Positions 13,726 to 23,229 of a DNA stretch of 40,224 nucleotides are shown piece after piece; the first letter of the stretch is position 1; each line of letters begins with the position of its first letter. The notes beneath the pieces were generated by a model. It saw nothing but the letters and a program-made list of their open reading frames with translations, ran no database searches and had not been told where the DNA came from. Origin of the DNA: Rubrivivax sp. GTDB lineage: Bacteria; Pseudomonadota; Gammaproteobacteria; Burkholderiales; Burkholderiaceae_C. The stretch covers positions 1 to 40,224 of the forward strand of contig JAIYCR010000113.1 in the NCBI GenBank assembly GCA_027487905.1, read 5' to 3'. Both the position numbers and the translations under genes were made by a program.

Positions 13726-14499
13726 GTGCCGCCACCCAGCAGGTTCGAACGCACCCGCCCCCTGGGCGCACCCGAGTTGATGCGGGTGAGCGAGTTCCGC
13801 CGCTACCTGTCCGACCTGGCCAGCGCCAGCCAGGTGCCGGCCGTCGGCGGCAACGGCAGCGCACGCCTGGGATCGCTCAGCCCGTCGCTGCTGGCCGATC
13901 TTCGTCGCCATCGGGGCGGTGAGGGCAATGAAACACTGGAGGTGCTGGCCGCCTGCGTGCGCCACGGCAAGCGGGTGACCGTGCACCTGCAGTGCGGCGA
14001 TTTCGCGCTGCCGCTGACCATCTTCCCCCAGGAACAGCTGCTGCACTGCCCGCGCGAGCTGCTCGACTTCCTCTACGTGCACGTGGACAGCGTCGAGCTG
14101 CTGCTGGTGGAGCCCGCGCTGCTGCGCGCGCCGGCCGATGACGAAGCCGCCGCCACCAGCGGCACGCTGCACCATCCGCTGGGTCCGGCGCTGTGGCAAT
14201 TGGCCATGCGCGGACTGCGCACCAGCCTGCTGCCGGAGATCGCCGGACCGGCCGCCTACCGGGTCACGCCGGGCCTGGACCTCACGCGGGTGTCGCTGAC
14301 CAACGCGGAGTCGGCGGCGGTGTACCGGCTGCGGCGCGAGTCGGCCACCCTCAAGGCCATCCAGGACTGGCCGGGCTTCGACCGCCTGCGGGCGACCTTC
14401 CTGATCAACGCCCTGTACCTGCAGGCCGGGCTCATCGTCAGCCGCTCCCACCCGAGCGCCATCCGCGACAGCTGGTTCGCTGCGCTGGGCGCCCGCTGA
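13726..14499 (+). CDS. unrecognised 257-residue protein
   Basis: I do not recognise this family. The start is probably the GTG at 13726, which has AAGG with 6 bases between; a TTG at 13720 is also in frame. There is no signal peptide, no membrane helix and no obvious catalytic motif. The middle has alternating hydrophobic strands (RVTVHLQCGDFALPLTIF; DFLYVHVDSVELLLVEP). The C-terminal third is helical (AESAAVYRLRRESATLKAI; LRATFLINALYLQAGLIV). Codon use matches its neighbours and the reading frame is clean, so it is very likely a real cytoplasmic protein. Tandem hairpins follow its stop. Confidence 0.75.
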   Translation: MPPPSRFERTRPLGAPELMRVSEFRRYLSDLASASQVPAVGGNGSARLGSLSPSLLADLRRHRGGEGNETLEVLAACVRHGKRVTVHLQCGDFALPLTIFPQEQLLHCPRELLDFLYVHVDSVELLLVEPALLRAPADDEAAATSGTLHHPLGPALWQLAMRGLRTSLLPEIAGPAAYRVTPGLDLTRVSLTNAESAAVYRLRRESATLKAIQDWPGFDRLRATFLINALYLQAGLIVSRSHPSAIRDSWFAALGAR

Positions 14500-14509
14500 G
14501 CGGGCGCCC
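14487..14509. repeat. perfect inverted repeat over the stop of the 257-residue gene
   Basis: Arms GGGCGCCCGCT (14487-14497) and AGCGGGCGCCC (14499-14509) are perfectly complementary around a single base. The TGA stop lies inside. It could fold in RNA but has no T-run, so it is at most a weak or Rho-assisted end signal. Confidence 0.6.
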
Positions 14510-14518
14510 CGGCGGGCC

Positions 14519-14572
14519 GGCGGCCTGCCGCCACACCTGCCGCCACACCTGCCGTCACCCCGGCAGGCCGCC
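14519..14572. repeat. long hairpin with 12-bp tandem repeat loop in a convergent gap
   Basis: Perfect 11-base arms, GGCGGCCTGCC (14519-14529) and GGCAGGCCGCC (14562-14572), flank three 12-base tandem copies (CCTGCCGCCACA twice, then CCTGCCGTCACC, 14524-14559). It fills most of the 88-base gap between two genes that converge. A two-way transcription barrier is plausible, but there is no T-run on either strand. Confidence 0.55.
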
Positions 14573-14587
14573 CCGGGGCTCAACGCT

Positions 14588-16504
14588 TCATCCCTCGAGC
14601 TCGGACCAGCGTTCGATGGCCACGGCCAGTTCGGCCTCGATGGCCTCCACGCGGCGCGCCGCCTGGGCCGCCGGCTCGGCGCCCTGGGCATAGAAGGCCG
14701 GGTCGGCCAGCTGGGCCTGCAGCGACTTCTGCTCGGCCTCCAGGCTGGCGATGCGCCCGGGCAGCGCCTCGAGTTCGCGCTGCTCCTTGTAGCTGAGCTT
14801 GCGGCGTGGGGCGGCCGGTGCGGCCGGTGCCGCAGACAGCGCCGCAGCGGGGGAGCGGGCGCTGCCAGCACCCTCGGTGGCCGGCGGCGCGGCCGCCGCC
14901 AGCGCGGCGGTGCGGGCCCGCTGGCGCTTCCAGTCCTCCCAGCCGCCTTCATGCTCGCGCCACAGGCCGGGGCGCTCGTCGCCGGCCCAGGCGATGGTGC
15001 TGGTCACCACGTTGTCCAGGAACCGGCGGTCGTGGCTCACCAGGAAGACGGTGCCGTCATAGCCCTGCAGCAGCTCCTCGAGCAGCTCCAGCGTGTCGAT
15101 GTCCAGGTCGTTGGTGGGCTCGTCGAGCACCAGCACGTTGGCCGGCAGCGCGAACAGGCGGGCCAGCAGCAGGCGGTTGCGCTCGCCGCCGCTGAGCGTT
15201 CGCACCGGGGCGTTGGCGCGGGCGGGGGAGAAGAGGAAGTCGTTGAGGTAGCTCATCACGTGCTTCCTCTGGCCACCGATCTCCACCCACTCGCTGCCCG
15301 GGCTGATGGTGTCGGCCAGCGTGGCCTCCAGGTCCAGGCGGTCGCGCATCTGGTCGAAATAGGCCACGGTGAGCCGGGTGCCGCGACGCACGCGGCCCCG
15401 CTCGGGTTCGAGCTCGCCCAGGATGAGCTTGAGCAGCGTGGTCTTGCCGGCGCCGTTCGGGCCGATCAGACCCACCTTGTCGCCGCGCAGGATGGTCGCG
15501 GTGAAGCCGTCGACCAGCCAGGGGCCGGGCGTGCCATCGGCGGCGCGGTAGCGAACGCCCGCGTCCTCCAGCTCGGCGACGATCTTGCCGCTGGGCGCGC
15601 CGCTGTCCAGCTCCAGCCGGACCTGCCCGAGGGACTCCCTGCGGGCCGCGCGCTGCGCGCGCAGCGCCTGCAGGCGCGCCACCCGCCCCACGCTGCGGGT
15701 GCGGCGGGCCTCCACCCCCTTGCGCACCCAGACCTCCTCCTGGGCCAGCAGCTTGTCGGCGCGGGCGCTGGCCAGCGCCTCCGCATGCAGCTGCTCCTCC
15801 TTGACCCGCTCGTAGGCGGCGAAGTTGCCCGGGTAGCTGCGGATGCGACCGCGGTCGAGCTCGACGATGCGGGTGGACACCGCATCGAGGAAGGCCCGGT
15901 CGTGGCTCACCACGACCACCGCGCCGCGGAAGGCCTTGAGCAGGTCCTCCAGCCAGGCGATGGCGTCCAGGTCGAGGTGGTTGGTCGGCTCGTCCAGCAG
16001 CAGCACATCGGGCACCGCGACGAGCGCCTGGGCGAGCGCGGTGCGCTTCTTCAACCCGCCGCTGAGCGAGCCCACCGTGCGTGCGCCGTCGATGCCCAGG
16101 TGGTTCAGCGTGGCCTCTACCCGGGTCTCCCAGTTCCAGGCGTCCAGTGCCTCGATGCGGCTTTGCAGGGCGTCCAGGTCGACGCCGTCCTCATGGGCTT
16201 CGTAGGCCGCGCGCACCGCACGGGCCTCGGCCACGCCATCGGACACCACCTCGAAGACGGAGCGCTCGGCGTCGAAGACGGGCTCCTGGGCCACGCTGAT
16301 CACCCGCAGCCCCTGCGTGCGCTGCAGCAGACCGGCGTCGAGCTTCTCCTGCCCGGCCAGCACCTTGAGCAGCGAGGACTTGCCCGCGCCGTTGCGCCCG
16401 ATCAGCCCCAAGCGCTCACCGGCCTCCAGCGACAGCGTGGCTTCGTCGAGCAGGGCACCGGCGCCGTAGGCGAGGTGGGCGGCGGTGAGGGACAGCAGGG
16501 CCAT
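14588..16504 (-). CDS. uup: ABC-F family ATPase, Uup-like
   Basis: This is a cytoplasmic tandem ABC ATPase without membrane domains. ABC-F proteins act on ribosomes or nucleic acids; Uup is linked to transposon excision and replication repair (family knowledge). Walker A motifs are GRNGAGKS (about residue 36) and GPNGAGKT (about 347). Signatures are LSGGLKKR and LSGGERNR, with Walker B LLLDEPTNHLD and LVLDEPTNDLD. The last 100 or so residues form an alanine-rich linker and then a charged coiled coil (SYKEQRELEALPGRI), the Uup-type C-terminal domain. The length of 638 residues suits Uup. Confidence 0.9.
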   Translation of the reverse strand: MALLSLTAAHLAYGAGALLDEATLSLEAGERLGLIGRNGAGKSSLLKVLAGQEKLDAGLLQRTQGLRVISVAQEPVFDAERSVFEVVSDGVAEARAVRAAYEAHEDGVDLDALQSRIEALDAWNWETRVEATLNHLGIDGARTVGSLSGGLKKRTALAQALVAVPDVLLLDEPTNHLDLDAIAWLEDLLKAFRGAVVVVSHDRAFLDAVSTRIVELDRGRIRSYPGNFAAYERVKEEQLHAEALASARADKLLAQEEVWVRKGVEARRTRSVGRVARLQALRAQRAARRESLGQVRLELDSGAPSGKIVAELEDAGVRYRAADGTPGPWLVDGFTATILRGDKVGLIGPNGAGKTTLLKLILGELEPERGRVRRGTRLTVAYFDQMRDRLDLEATLADTISPGSEWVEIGGQRKHVMSYLNDFLFSPARANAPVRTLSGGERNRLLLARLFALPANVLVLDEPTNDLDIDTLELLEELLQGYDGTVFLVSHDRRFLDNVVTSTIAWAGDERPGLWREHEGGWEDWKRQRARTAALAAAAPPATEGAGSARSPAAALSAAPAAPAAPRRKLSYKEQRELEALPGRIASLEAEQKSLQAQLADPAFYAQGAEPAAQAARRVEAIEAELAVAIERWSELEG

Positions 16505-16552
16505 GGAGCGAGGTTCCGAAGAGAGGGGCAGTCAAGGGGACGTCGGCCGGGT

Positions 16553-17545
16553 TCAGGCCGAGGGGCGGCGGGGGACAGCGGCGACGGCCGCCTCCAGCGC
16601 GTCGATGAAGAGCGCGGCGACATCCACGCCGGCCTGGTCGGTGATCTCCTGGAAGCCGGTGGGGCTGGTCACGTTGATCTCGGTGAGGCAGTCACCGATC
16701 ACGTCCAGGCCCACCAGCAGCAGGCCGCGGCCAGCCAGCACCGGGCCCAGGGTCTCGGCGATCTCGCGGTCGCGCGGCGTCAGCGGCCGGGCCACGCCCT
16801 TGCCGCCGGCGGCCAGGTTGCCGCGGATCTCGCTGCCCTGCGGAATGCGGGCGAGCGCGTGCGACACCGGCACGCCGCCGATCAGCAGCACCCGCTTGTC
16901 GCCGTCGACGATCTCGGGCAGGTAGCGCTGCACCATCAAGGTGGTGGCGCCGTCGCGGTTGAGCGTCTCCACGATGCTGCCCAGGTTCAGGCCGTCCGGG
17001 CCGACGCGGAAGATGCCCATGCCGCCCATGCCGTCCAGCGGCTTGAGGATGATGTCGCGGTGCTCGGCATGGAAGCGCCGCACGTCCGCGGCGTCGCGGG
17101 TGACGAGCGTCGGGCCGATGAGCTCGGGAAACTCCAGGATGGCGAGCTTTTCCGGGTGGTCGCGCAGCGCGCGCGGGCTGTTGAACACCCGCGCGCCTTC
17201 GCGCTCGGCCTGCTCGAGCAGGTGGGTGGCGTAGAAGTACTCGCTGTCGAAGGGCGGGTCCTTGCGCATCAGCACCGCATCGACCTCGGCCAGCACCTGG
17301 GCACGCTCGTCGGGCCGCGCCTGCGCGGCCTCGAACCAGTCGTCCACCCCGGGGCCGCTGCGGCCGGTCAGGCGGATGTCGCGCACGTAGCCGGTCACCC
17401 GGCCGCCGCGCTGCCACATCAGGTCCTGCGGCCCGCACACGCTCAGCCGGTGGCCGCGCGCCTGCGCCTTGCGCAGCATGGCGAAGGTGGTGTCCTTCCA
17501 GGTCTTGAAGGTCTCCAGCGGATCGGCGATGACGAGCAGGTGCAT
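16553..17545 (-). CDS. gshB: glutathione synthetase
   Basis: This is an ATP-grasp ligase that joins gamma-glutamylcysteine and glycine, the second step of glutathione synthesis. The 330-residue product starts MHLLVIADPLETFKTWKDTT and carries KPLDGMGGMGIFRV (ATP-grasp loop), PEIVDGDKRVLLIGG and LDVIGDCLTEINVTSPTGF with metal-binding Glu and Asn. It is full length. It lies on the same strand as gshA, separated by benE, a hydrolase and kup. Short repeats built on CGGACG lie in the 151-base gap before benE. Confidence 0.97.
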   Translation of the reverse strand: MHLLVIADPLETFKTWKDTTFAMLRKAQARGHRLSVCGPQDLMWQRGGRVTGYVRDIRLTGRSGPGVDDWFEAAQARPDERAQVLAEVDAVLMRKDPPFDSEYFYATHLLEQAEREGARVFNSPRALRDHPEKLAILEFPELIGPTLVTRDAADVRRFHAEHRDIILKPLDGMGGMGIFRVGPDGLNLGSIVETLNRDGATTLMVQRYLPEIVDGDKRVLLIGGVPVSHALARIPQGSEIRGNLAAGGKGVARPLTPRDREIAETLGPVLAGRGLLLVGLDVIGDCLTEINVTSPTGFQEITDQAGVDVAALFIDALEAAVAAVPRRPSA

Positions 17546-17696
17546 GGCAGGACTCGGGAAAGTCAGGGGCGGGCGTCGACGCGAAGGGCGGCGCGGGACG
17601 GGAAGGCACTTAAGCGGGTGGGCGCGAACGGACGGACGTCAGCGGACGGTGTGCAGCGGACGGGGGGCGGACGAAGGGCGGACGGTCGTGACGGCG

Positions 17697-18908
17697 TCAG
17701 CCGCGCCGCCGCCACTGTTGCACACCGAGCGCGACCGCACCGGCCACGACGCCCCAGAAGGCCGAGCCCACGCCGGCCACCGTCAGGCCGGACAGGGTGA
17801 CGATGAAGGTGACCAGCGCCGCCTCGCGATGGGGCTCGGCGGCGAGCGCACCGGCCAGCGCCGCACCGATGGTGCCCAGCAGCGCCAGTGCGGCGATGGC
17901 CGCGACGAGCTCGCGCGGAAACGCCACCAGCAGGGCCGCCACCGCAGCGCCGAAGAGCCCGATGGCGCAGTACAGCACACCGGCGGTGACGGTGGCCACC
18001 CAGCGCCGCGACGCGTCCTCATGGGCCTCGCGCCCCATGCAGATGGCCGCGGTGATGGCCGCGAGGTTGAGCGCATAGCCGCCGAAGGGCGCCAGGACCA
18101 CCGTGGCCACGCCGGTCAGGCCCACCACCGGGGAGATGGGCACCGCATGTCCGCTCGCGCGGATGGCCGCCACGCCCGGCAGGTTCTGCGACGCCATGGT
18201 CACCACGAAAAGCGGCAGCGCCAGGCTCACCATCACCCCGAGGTCGAAGACCGGCATCACCCCCACCGGCGCTGTCCAGCCGCCGGAGAAGGCCTGCCCG
18301 AGTGCGGCCGCGTCCAGCCGCCCTTGCAGCAGCGCCACGGCCACGCCGGCCAGCAGCACGCCCGGCACCGCATAGCGCGGCCACGCGCGCCGCCCGAGCA
18401 GGTAGGCCGCGAACATGGCCAGCACCAGAGCCGGCGCGGTGCGCACCGCGCCGACCGCGTCGAGCGCGAAGCGCGCGAGCACCCCGGCGAGCAGCGCCTG
18501 CGCCAGCGGCAGGGGAATGCGGTTCATCAGCCGTTCGAAAAGGCCGCTGTAGCCCGACAGGGCGATGAGCGCGCCGCACGCGATGAAGGCACCGACGGCT
18601 TCGGCCATGCCGATGCCCCCGGCGGCGGCGGCGGTGGCCACCACCGCCGCGCCCGGCGTGCTCCAGGCCGTGAGCACCGGCAGGCGCAGCCACAGCGAGG
18701 GCAGCAGCGAGGTCAGCCCCATGCCCAGCCCGAGCGCCCACATCCACGAGGCCAGCTGCGGCGGGGTCGCCCCCAGCGCGGTGGCCGCCTGGAACACGAT
18801 GGCCACCGAACTGGTGAAGCCCACCAGCACGGCCACGAAGCCGGCCACCAGCGCGCTGCGCGAGGCGTCGCGGCGAAGGTCGGACAGGACGGCGAGTTTC
18901 AGGGCCAT
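17697..18908 (-). CDS. benE: BenE family transporter (benzoate/H+ symporter-like)
   Basis: This 403-residue inner-membrane protein has about eleven or twelve hydrophobic helices and BenE-type landmarks. These are FVAVLVGFTSSVAIVFQAA near the N-terminus, LPVLTAWSTPGAAVVAT, VVTMASQNLPGVAAIRASG and LAPFGGYALNLAAITAAICMG. The family takes up benzoate in characterised members, but many homologues (YdcO type) have no known substrate and no benzoate-degradation genes occur here. It follows the alpha/beta hydrolase by 46 bases and probably shares its transcript. Confidence 0.85.
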   Translation of the reverse strand: MALKLAVLSDLRRDASRSALVAGFVAVLVGFTSSVAIVFQAATALGATPPQLASWMWALGLGMGLTSLLPSLWLRLPVLTAWSTPGAAVVATAAAAGGIGMAEAVGAFIACGALIALSGYSGLFERLMNRIPLPLAQALLAGVLARFALDAVGAVRTAPALVLAMFAAYLLGRRAWPRYAVPGVLLAGVAVALLQGRLDAAALGQAFSGGWTAPVGVMPVFDLGVMVSLALPLFVVTMASQNLPGVAAIRASGHAVPISPVVGLTGVATVVLAPFGGYALNLAAITAAICMGREAHEDASRRWVATVTAGVLYCAIGLFGAAVAALLVAFPRELVAAIAALALLGTIGAALAGALAAEPHREAALVTFIVTLSGLTVAGVGSAFWGVVAGAVALGVQQWRRRG

Positions 18909-18954
18909 GCGCAGCGGGCTCGGGAATGAAGGTGCGGCGGACGGCCCCGGGCGC

Positions 18955-19902
18955 TCAGGCGAAGCGGCCGGCCACCCAGGCGTCGATGCAGTCGCGCACC
19001 GCGTCGGGCCGCTCGGTCAGCGGCCAGTGGTGGCAGTCCACCGTGACCACGGTGGCCTGCGGCATGCGCTCGGCCACCGCGCGGCTCGCGGGCAGGGCGG
19101 CGAAGGTGGCGCCGGTGGACAGCAGCGCCAGGGTGGGCACGGTCAGTTGCTCGGGGTCGGGCGCCGGCCGCGACATCTCGGCCATCTCCTGCAGGTAGTG
19201 GGCGGTGCGGAAATGGCGCAGGTCCGCGCGGGCCGAGCTGTAGTGCGCGATGAAGGCGGCTTCGGCTTCGGGCGTCTGCAGCGCCACGCGCGCCTGCCGG
19301 TCCAGTTCGCTCAGGTCCAGCCGGGGCAGCTCGCGCCGGCGCAGCCCCAGCCGGTAAGCCAGGCGCGCCGCAGCGGCGGCGGCGCCGAACAGCGGGCCGA
19401 GCCGGGCGCGCCGCCGGCTGGCCGGGTGCAGCGCCTGCGAGAACACCGGGTCGACCAGCACCAGCGCGGCCACCCGGTGCGGCTCGCACGCGGCCAGGTG
19501 CATGGCCACCTGCGCGCCCAGGCTGTGCCCGACGAGCACGGCCCGCCCACCCGGCAGCTGCGCCATCAGCGCCTTCAGGTCGGCGGCCCAGTGCTCCAGC
19601 CCGATGCGGCCCAGCGTGGGCGAATCGCCGTGGCCGCGCAGGTCCACGCGGATCAGCTCGTGGCGCTCGCCCAGGCGGCTCGCCGCCGAGAACTCCGCCC
19701 AGCGGCTGGCGTTGCTGGCCAGCCCGTGCAGCAGCAGCACGGCGGGAGCCGGCTGCGGCCCGGGTTCGGGCAACGAAGCCGGCAGACGGGGCCTGCGGCG
19801 CCAGCCGGCCAGCGGCAGGCCGTCCGGCCCGCTCCAGCGCAGCCCTTCCTCGCCCGGCCAGGCGCGACCGGCGAGCGGTGCTTCAGATCTCGAGCTTGGC
19901 AC
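18955..19902 (-). CDS. alpha/beta hydrolase
   Basis: This is a serine hydrolase of the alpha/beta fold with unknown substrate. The oxyanion strand is [15 protein letters not shown], followed by [10 protein letters not shown]. The nucleophile elbow is VGHSLGAQ, a candidate acid lies in the strand [12 protein letters not shown] region, and the histidine is in VDCHHWPL. The open frame runs back to 19959, but those residues only mirror the end of kup. GTG at 19902 is preferred, giving 315 residues and a 20-base overlap with kup, so translational coupling is likely. Confidence 0.85.
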   Translation of the reverse strand: MPSSRSEAPLAGRAWPGEEGLRWSGPDGLPLAGWRRRPRLPASLPEPGPQPAPAVLLLHGLASNASRWAEFSAASRLGERHELIRVDLRGHGDSPTLGRIGLEHWAADLKALMAQLPGGRAVLVGHSLGAQVAMHLAACEPHRVAALVLVDPVFSQALHPASRRRARLGPLFGAAAAAARLAYRLGLRRRELPRLDLSELDRQARVALQTPEAEAAFIAHYSSARADLRHFRTAHYLQEMAEMSRPAPDPEQLTVPTLALLSTGATFAALPASRAVAERMPQATVVTVDCHHWPLTERPDAVRDCIDAWVAGRFA

Positions 19903-21778
19903 CGAGCTCGACGATGCGGTTGGCCGGCAGGTGCAGGAAGTCCGCGATGCCCGAGGCATTGCGGTGCATGCTGGCGAAGAGCTTCTCGCGCCACAGCGCC
20001 ATCGGCAGCTCGCGGCCCACGCGCAGCGAGGGCACCACCGTGTCGCGCGACAGGAAGTAGCTGGTGTCCATGTCCTCGAGCTGGCAGCCGTGCAGCTTCA
20101 GGCCCTGCAGCGCCGTGGGCACGTCCGGCTCGTTCTTGAAGCCGAAGTGCAGCGTCACCTCCCAGCAGTCGTGGCCGAGCGGCTGAACCTCGCTGCGCCG
20201 CTCGAAGCCGATCCACGGCCGCTCGTGGTGCTGCACATGCACGAAGAGGTTCTGCTCGTGCAGCACCTTGTTGTGCTTGAGGTTGTGCATCAGGGCGTTG
20301 GGCACCAGGCCCGGCTCGGCCACCAGGAAGACCGCGGTGCCGCTCACCCGCACCGGCGGGCTGACGAAGACCGCGTCCAGGAAGCCGCGCAGGTCCAGCG
20401 CCTCGTCGCGCAGGCGGTCGGCGACGATCTCGCGCCCGCGCTTCCAGGTCATCATCAGGGTGAACATCACCACGCCCACCGCGATGGGAAACCAGCCGCC
20501 GTCGAAGAACTTCACCAGGTTGGCGCCGAAGAACATCAGGTCCACGGCGAAGAACACACCGGTGGCGGCGATGCACAGCGCCCACGGGTAGTTCCAGGCG
20601 TAGCGGATGACGAAGAAGGTCATCGTGGTGGTGATCAGCATGTCCAGCGTGACCGCGATGCCGTAGGCCGAGGCCAGTTCGCTGCTGGAGCCGAAGAACA
20701 CCACGGCCGCCACGATGCAGCCATAAAGCGTCCAGTTCACGAAGGGCAGGTAGACCTGCCCGGTCTCGCGCACCGAGGTGTGCACCACCCGCAGGCGCGG
20801 CAGGTAGCCCAGCTGGATGGCCTGCTTGGTGACCGAGAAGGCCGCGGTGATCAGCGCCTGCGAGGCGATGACGGTGGCCGCCGTGGCCAGGCCGATCAGC
20901 GGGAACAGCGCCCAGCCCGGCGCCATCTCGTAGAAGGGGTTGCCGACGTTCTCGGGGTGCTGCAGCAGCATCGCGCCCTGCCCGAAGTAGTTCAACACCA
21001 GCGCGGGCGCCACCAGGCTGAACCAGGCGATGCGGATGGGGCGCTTGCCGAAGTGACCCATGTCGGCATACAGCGCCTCCGCCCCGGTGACGCACAGCAC
21101 CACCGAGCCCAGCGCGATGAAGGCGATGCCCGGGTGGTTCACCATGAAGCCCAGCGCATGCTGCGGGTTCAGGGCCGCCAGCACCTGAGGGTTGGACAGC
21201 AGGTGCGGCAGCCCCAGGGCGGCCAGCACGCCGAACCACACGGCCGTCAGCGGCCCGAAGAAGCGCCCGATGCCGGCGGTGCCGAAGCGCTGCACGATGA
21301 AAAGGCCGGTGAGCACCGCCAGCGTCACCGGCACCACGAAGCGGTTCAGGCCGGGCGCGGCCACCTCCAGCCCCTCGACGGCCGACAGCACCGAGATGGC
21401 CGGGGTGATGACACCGTCGCCGAAGAAGATGGCCGTGCCGAAGATGCCCAGCACCAGCAGGCGCCGGCGCAGCACCGGCCGGTCCTTCACCGCCGAGGAG
21501 GCCAGCGCCAGCATCGCGATCAGGCCGCCTTCGCCATGGTTGTCCGCCCGCAGGATGAGCACCACGTACTTCAGCGACACCACCACCATCAGCGTCCAGA
21601 AGATCAGCGACAGCACGCCCAGGATGTTCTCGGGCGACAGCGGCACGCGGCCCTCGGCGAAGACCTCCTTGAGCGCATACAGCGGGCTGGTGCCGATGTC
21701 GCCGTAGACGACGCCGATCGCGCCCAGCGTGAGCGCGGCCGTGCCGCTGCGGGCCGGGGCGTGGGGGGAGGCGGACAT
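19883..21778 (-). CDS. kup: Kup/TrkD family potassium uptake protein
   Basis: This is a K+/H+ symporter of the inner membrane. The 631-residue product begins with the family signature [22 protein letters not shown] and has about twelve membrane helices in its first two-thirds. These include the [20 protein letters not shown] segment and a cytosolic C-terminal domain ending [25 protein letters not shown] at 21778 is preferred because it places the signature at the usual distance from the N-terminus; an upstream GTG at 21805 is possible. It follows gshA by 52 bases. Confidence 0.95.
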   Translation of the reverse strand: MSASPHAPARSGTAALTLGAIGVVYGDIGTSPLYALKEVFAEGRVPLSPENILGVLSLIFWTLMVVVSLKYVVLILRADNHGEGGLIAMLALASSAVKDRPVLRRRLLVLGIFGTAIFFGDGVITPAISVLSAVEGLEVAAPGLNRFVVPVTLAVLTGLFIVQRFGTAGIGRFFGPLTAVWFGVLAALGLPHLLSNPQVLAALNPQHALGFMVNHPGIAFIALGSVVLCVTGAEALYADMGHFGKRPIRIAWFSLVAPALVLNYFGQGAMLLQHPENVGNPFYEMAPGWALFPLIGLATAATVIASQALITAAFSVTKQAIQLGYLPRLRVVHTSVRETGQVYLPFVNWTLYGCIVAAVVFFGSSSELASAYGIAVTLDMLITTTMTFFVIRYAWNYPWALCIAATGVFFAVDLMFFGANLVKFFDGGWFPIAVGVVMFTLMMTWKRGREIVADRLRDEALDLRGFLDAVFVSPPVRVSGTAVFLVAEPGLVPNALMHNLKHNKVLHEQNLFVHVQHHERPWIGFERRSEVQPLGHDCWEVTLHFGFKNEPDVPTALQGLKLHGCQLEDMDTSYFLSRDTVVPSLRVGRELPMALWREKLFASMHRNASGIADFLHLPANRIVELGAKLEI

Positions 21779-21830
21779 GGAGGGGGCGGTCGCCGGGTGG
21801 CGCACGGCGGGGTGCGCGGGCCGCGGGCGG

Positions 21831-23126
21831 TCAGTCGTAGGTCTCGGCGTCCGGGTCGGTCGCTTCCAGCTCGTAGGCAGCGGCCACCATGGCCAGCCGT
21901 CCGATCACACCGTACATGTAGAACCGGTTCGGCGGGCTGACACCGGGCTTCTCGCCCACGCGGGTGATGTGGCCGGACTCGGCGAAGGCGAGCGGCACGT
22001 AGCTGGCACCCGGTGCATTCAGGTTCTCGTCCACGCCGCGGTGGGCATTGACCCGGTAGTAGCCGCCCACGACGTAGCGGTCGATCATGCACACCACCGG
22101 CTCGGCCACCGCCTCGTTGACCCGCTCGAAGGTGGGCACGCCCTCCTGCAGGATGATCTCGTGGCAGGTGCGCCCGCCGGTGGCCGCGCCCATGCGCTCG
22201 AAGGCGCGGCGGCTGAGATCGGGCAGGTCGCGGGCATCGCGCACCGTCATGATGCCCGGCCCGCAGCTCGCGTCGTCGGTCTTGACGATGACGAAGGCCT
22301 TCTCGGTGATGCCGTATTCCTTGTACTTGCGGCGGATCTTCTGCAGCAGCTGGTCGGCCTGCGTCTGCAGCGACTCGGCGCCCTCGCCGGTGGCGAAATC
22401 CACTTCGCCGCATCGGGCGTACAGCGGGTTGATGAGCCAGGGGTCCATGCCCAGCAGCTTGGCGAACTTCTTGGCCACTTCCTCATAGGCCCGGAAGTGC
22501 TGGCTCTTGCGGCGCACCGTCCAGCCGGCGTGCAGCGGGGGCAGCAGGTACTGCTCGTGCACGTGCTCGAGCACGCGCGGGATGCCGCCGGCCAGGTCGT
22601 GGTTGAGCAGGATGGTGCAGGGGTCGAAGTTCTTCAGCCCCACCCGGCCGCGGTTGCGCACGATGGGCTCCAGGCGCAGCGTGCCGCCGCGCGGCAGCTG
22701 GAGCTCCACCGGCTCTGTCACGGCCGGGTCCACCGTGCCCAGGCGGACGTTCAGTCCGGCCTGCGTGAAGATCTGCACCAGGCGGGCCACATGCGTCATG
22801 TAGAAGCTGTTGCCGGTGCGGTCGTCGGGCACCAGCAGCAGGTTCTTGGCCTCCGGACAGATCTTCTCGATGGCAGCCATCGCGGCCTGCACCGCCAGCG
22901 GCAGCATCGCTTCGGTGAGGTTGTTGAAGCCCGTGGGAAAGAGGCTGGTGTCCACCGGCGCGAGCTTGAAGCCCGCGTTGCGCAGGTCCACCCCGGTGTA
23001 GAAGGGTGGCGTGTGCTCCATCCACTCGAGCCGGAACCAGCGCTCGATGGCCGGAAGCGATTCGAGGATGCGTTGCTCCAGCTCGTTGATCGGCCCGGTC
23101 AGGGCGGTGGTGAGGTGGGGAACCAT
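21831..23126 (-). CDS. gshA: glutamate-cysteine ligase, proteobacterial (Acidithiobacillus-type) family
   Basis: This enzyme makes gamma-glutamylcysteine, the first step of glutathione synthesis. The sequence is not the E. coli GshA type. It matches the separate family typical of beta- and acidophilic proteobacteria: [20 protein letters not shown] start, [29 protein letters not shown], and a C-terminal [18 protein letters not shown] and [23 protein letters not shown] at 23126 gives 431 residues and fits that N-terminus. GTG at 23162 would add 12 residues. Confidence 0.93.
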   Translation of the reverse strand: MVPHLTTALTGPINELEQRILESLPAIERWFRLEWMEHTPPFYTGVDLRNAGFKLAPVDTSLFPTGFNNLTEAMLPLAVQAAMAAIEKICPEAKNLLLVPDDRTGNSFYMTHVARLVQIFTQAGLNVRLGTVDPAVTEPVELQLPRGGTLRLEPIVRNRGRVGLKNFDPCTILLNHDLAGGIPRVLEHVHEQYLLPPLHAGWTVRRKSQHFRAYEEVAKKFAKLLGMDPWLINPLYARCGEVDFATGEGAESLQTQADQLLQKIRRKYKEYGITEKAFVIVKTDDASCGPGIMTVRDARDLPDLSRRAFERMGAATGGRTCHEIILQEGVPTFERVNEAVAEPVVCMIDRYVVGGYYRVNAHRGVDENLNAPGASYVPLAFAESGHITRVGEKPGVSPPNRFYMYGVIGRLAMVAAAYELEATDPDAETYD

Positions 23127-23229
23127 GGCAGGCGGCGCGCTGTGGGCGGCGGGTTCGGGCACCGGAAGGGCGCCCAGCCATGGATTGTGGGGGAATCGTC
23201 GGCGGGCCGGCGGGTGGGCTGCGGCGCTC

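Noticed and set aside
14951-17800. A 949-codon open frame on the plus strand
   Set aside because: It lies antisense to uup and gshB, whose products are full length with all motifs. Its translation is low-complexity and typical of the shadow frame of GC-rich genes.
19502-21940. An 812-codon plus-strand open frame opposite kup
   Set aside because: It is antisense to an intact kup gene and repetitive in composition (His/Gln/Arg-rich).
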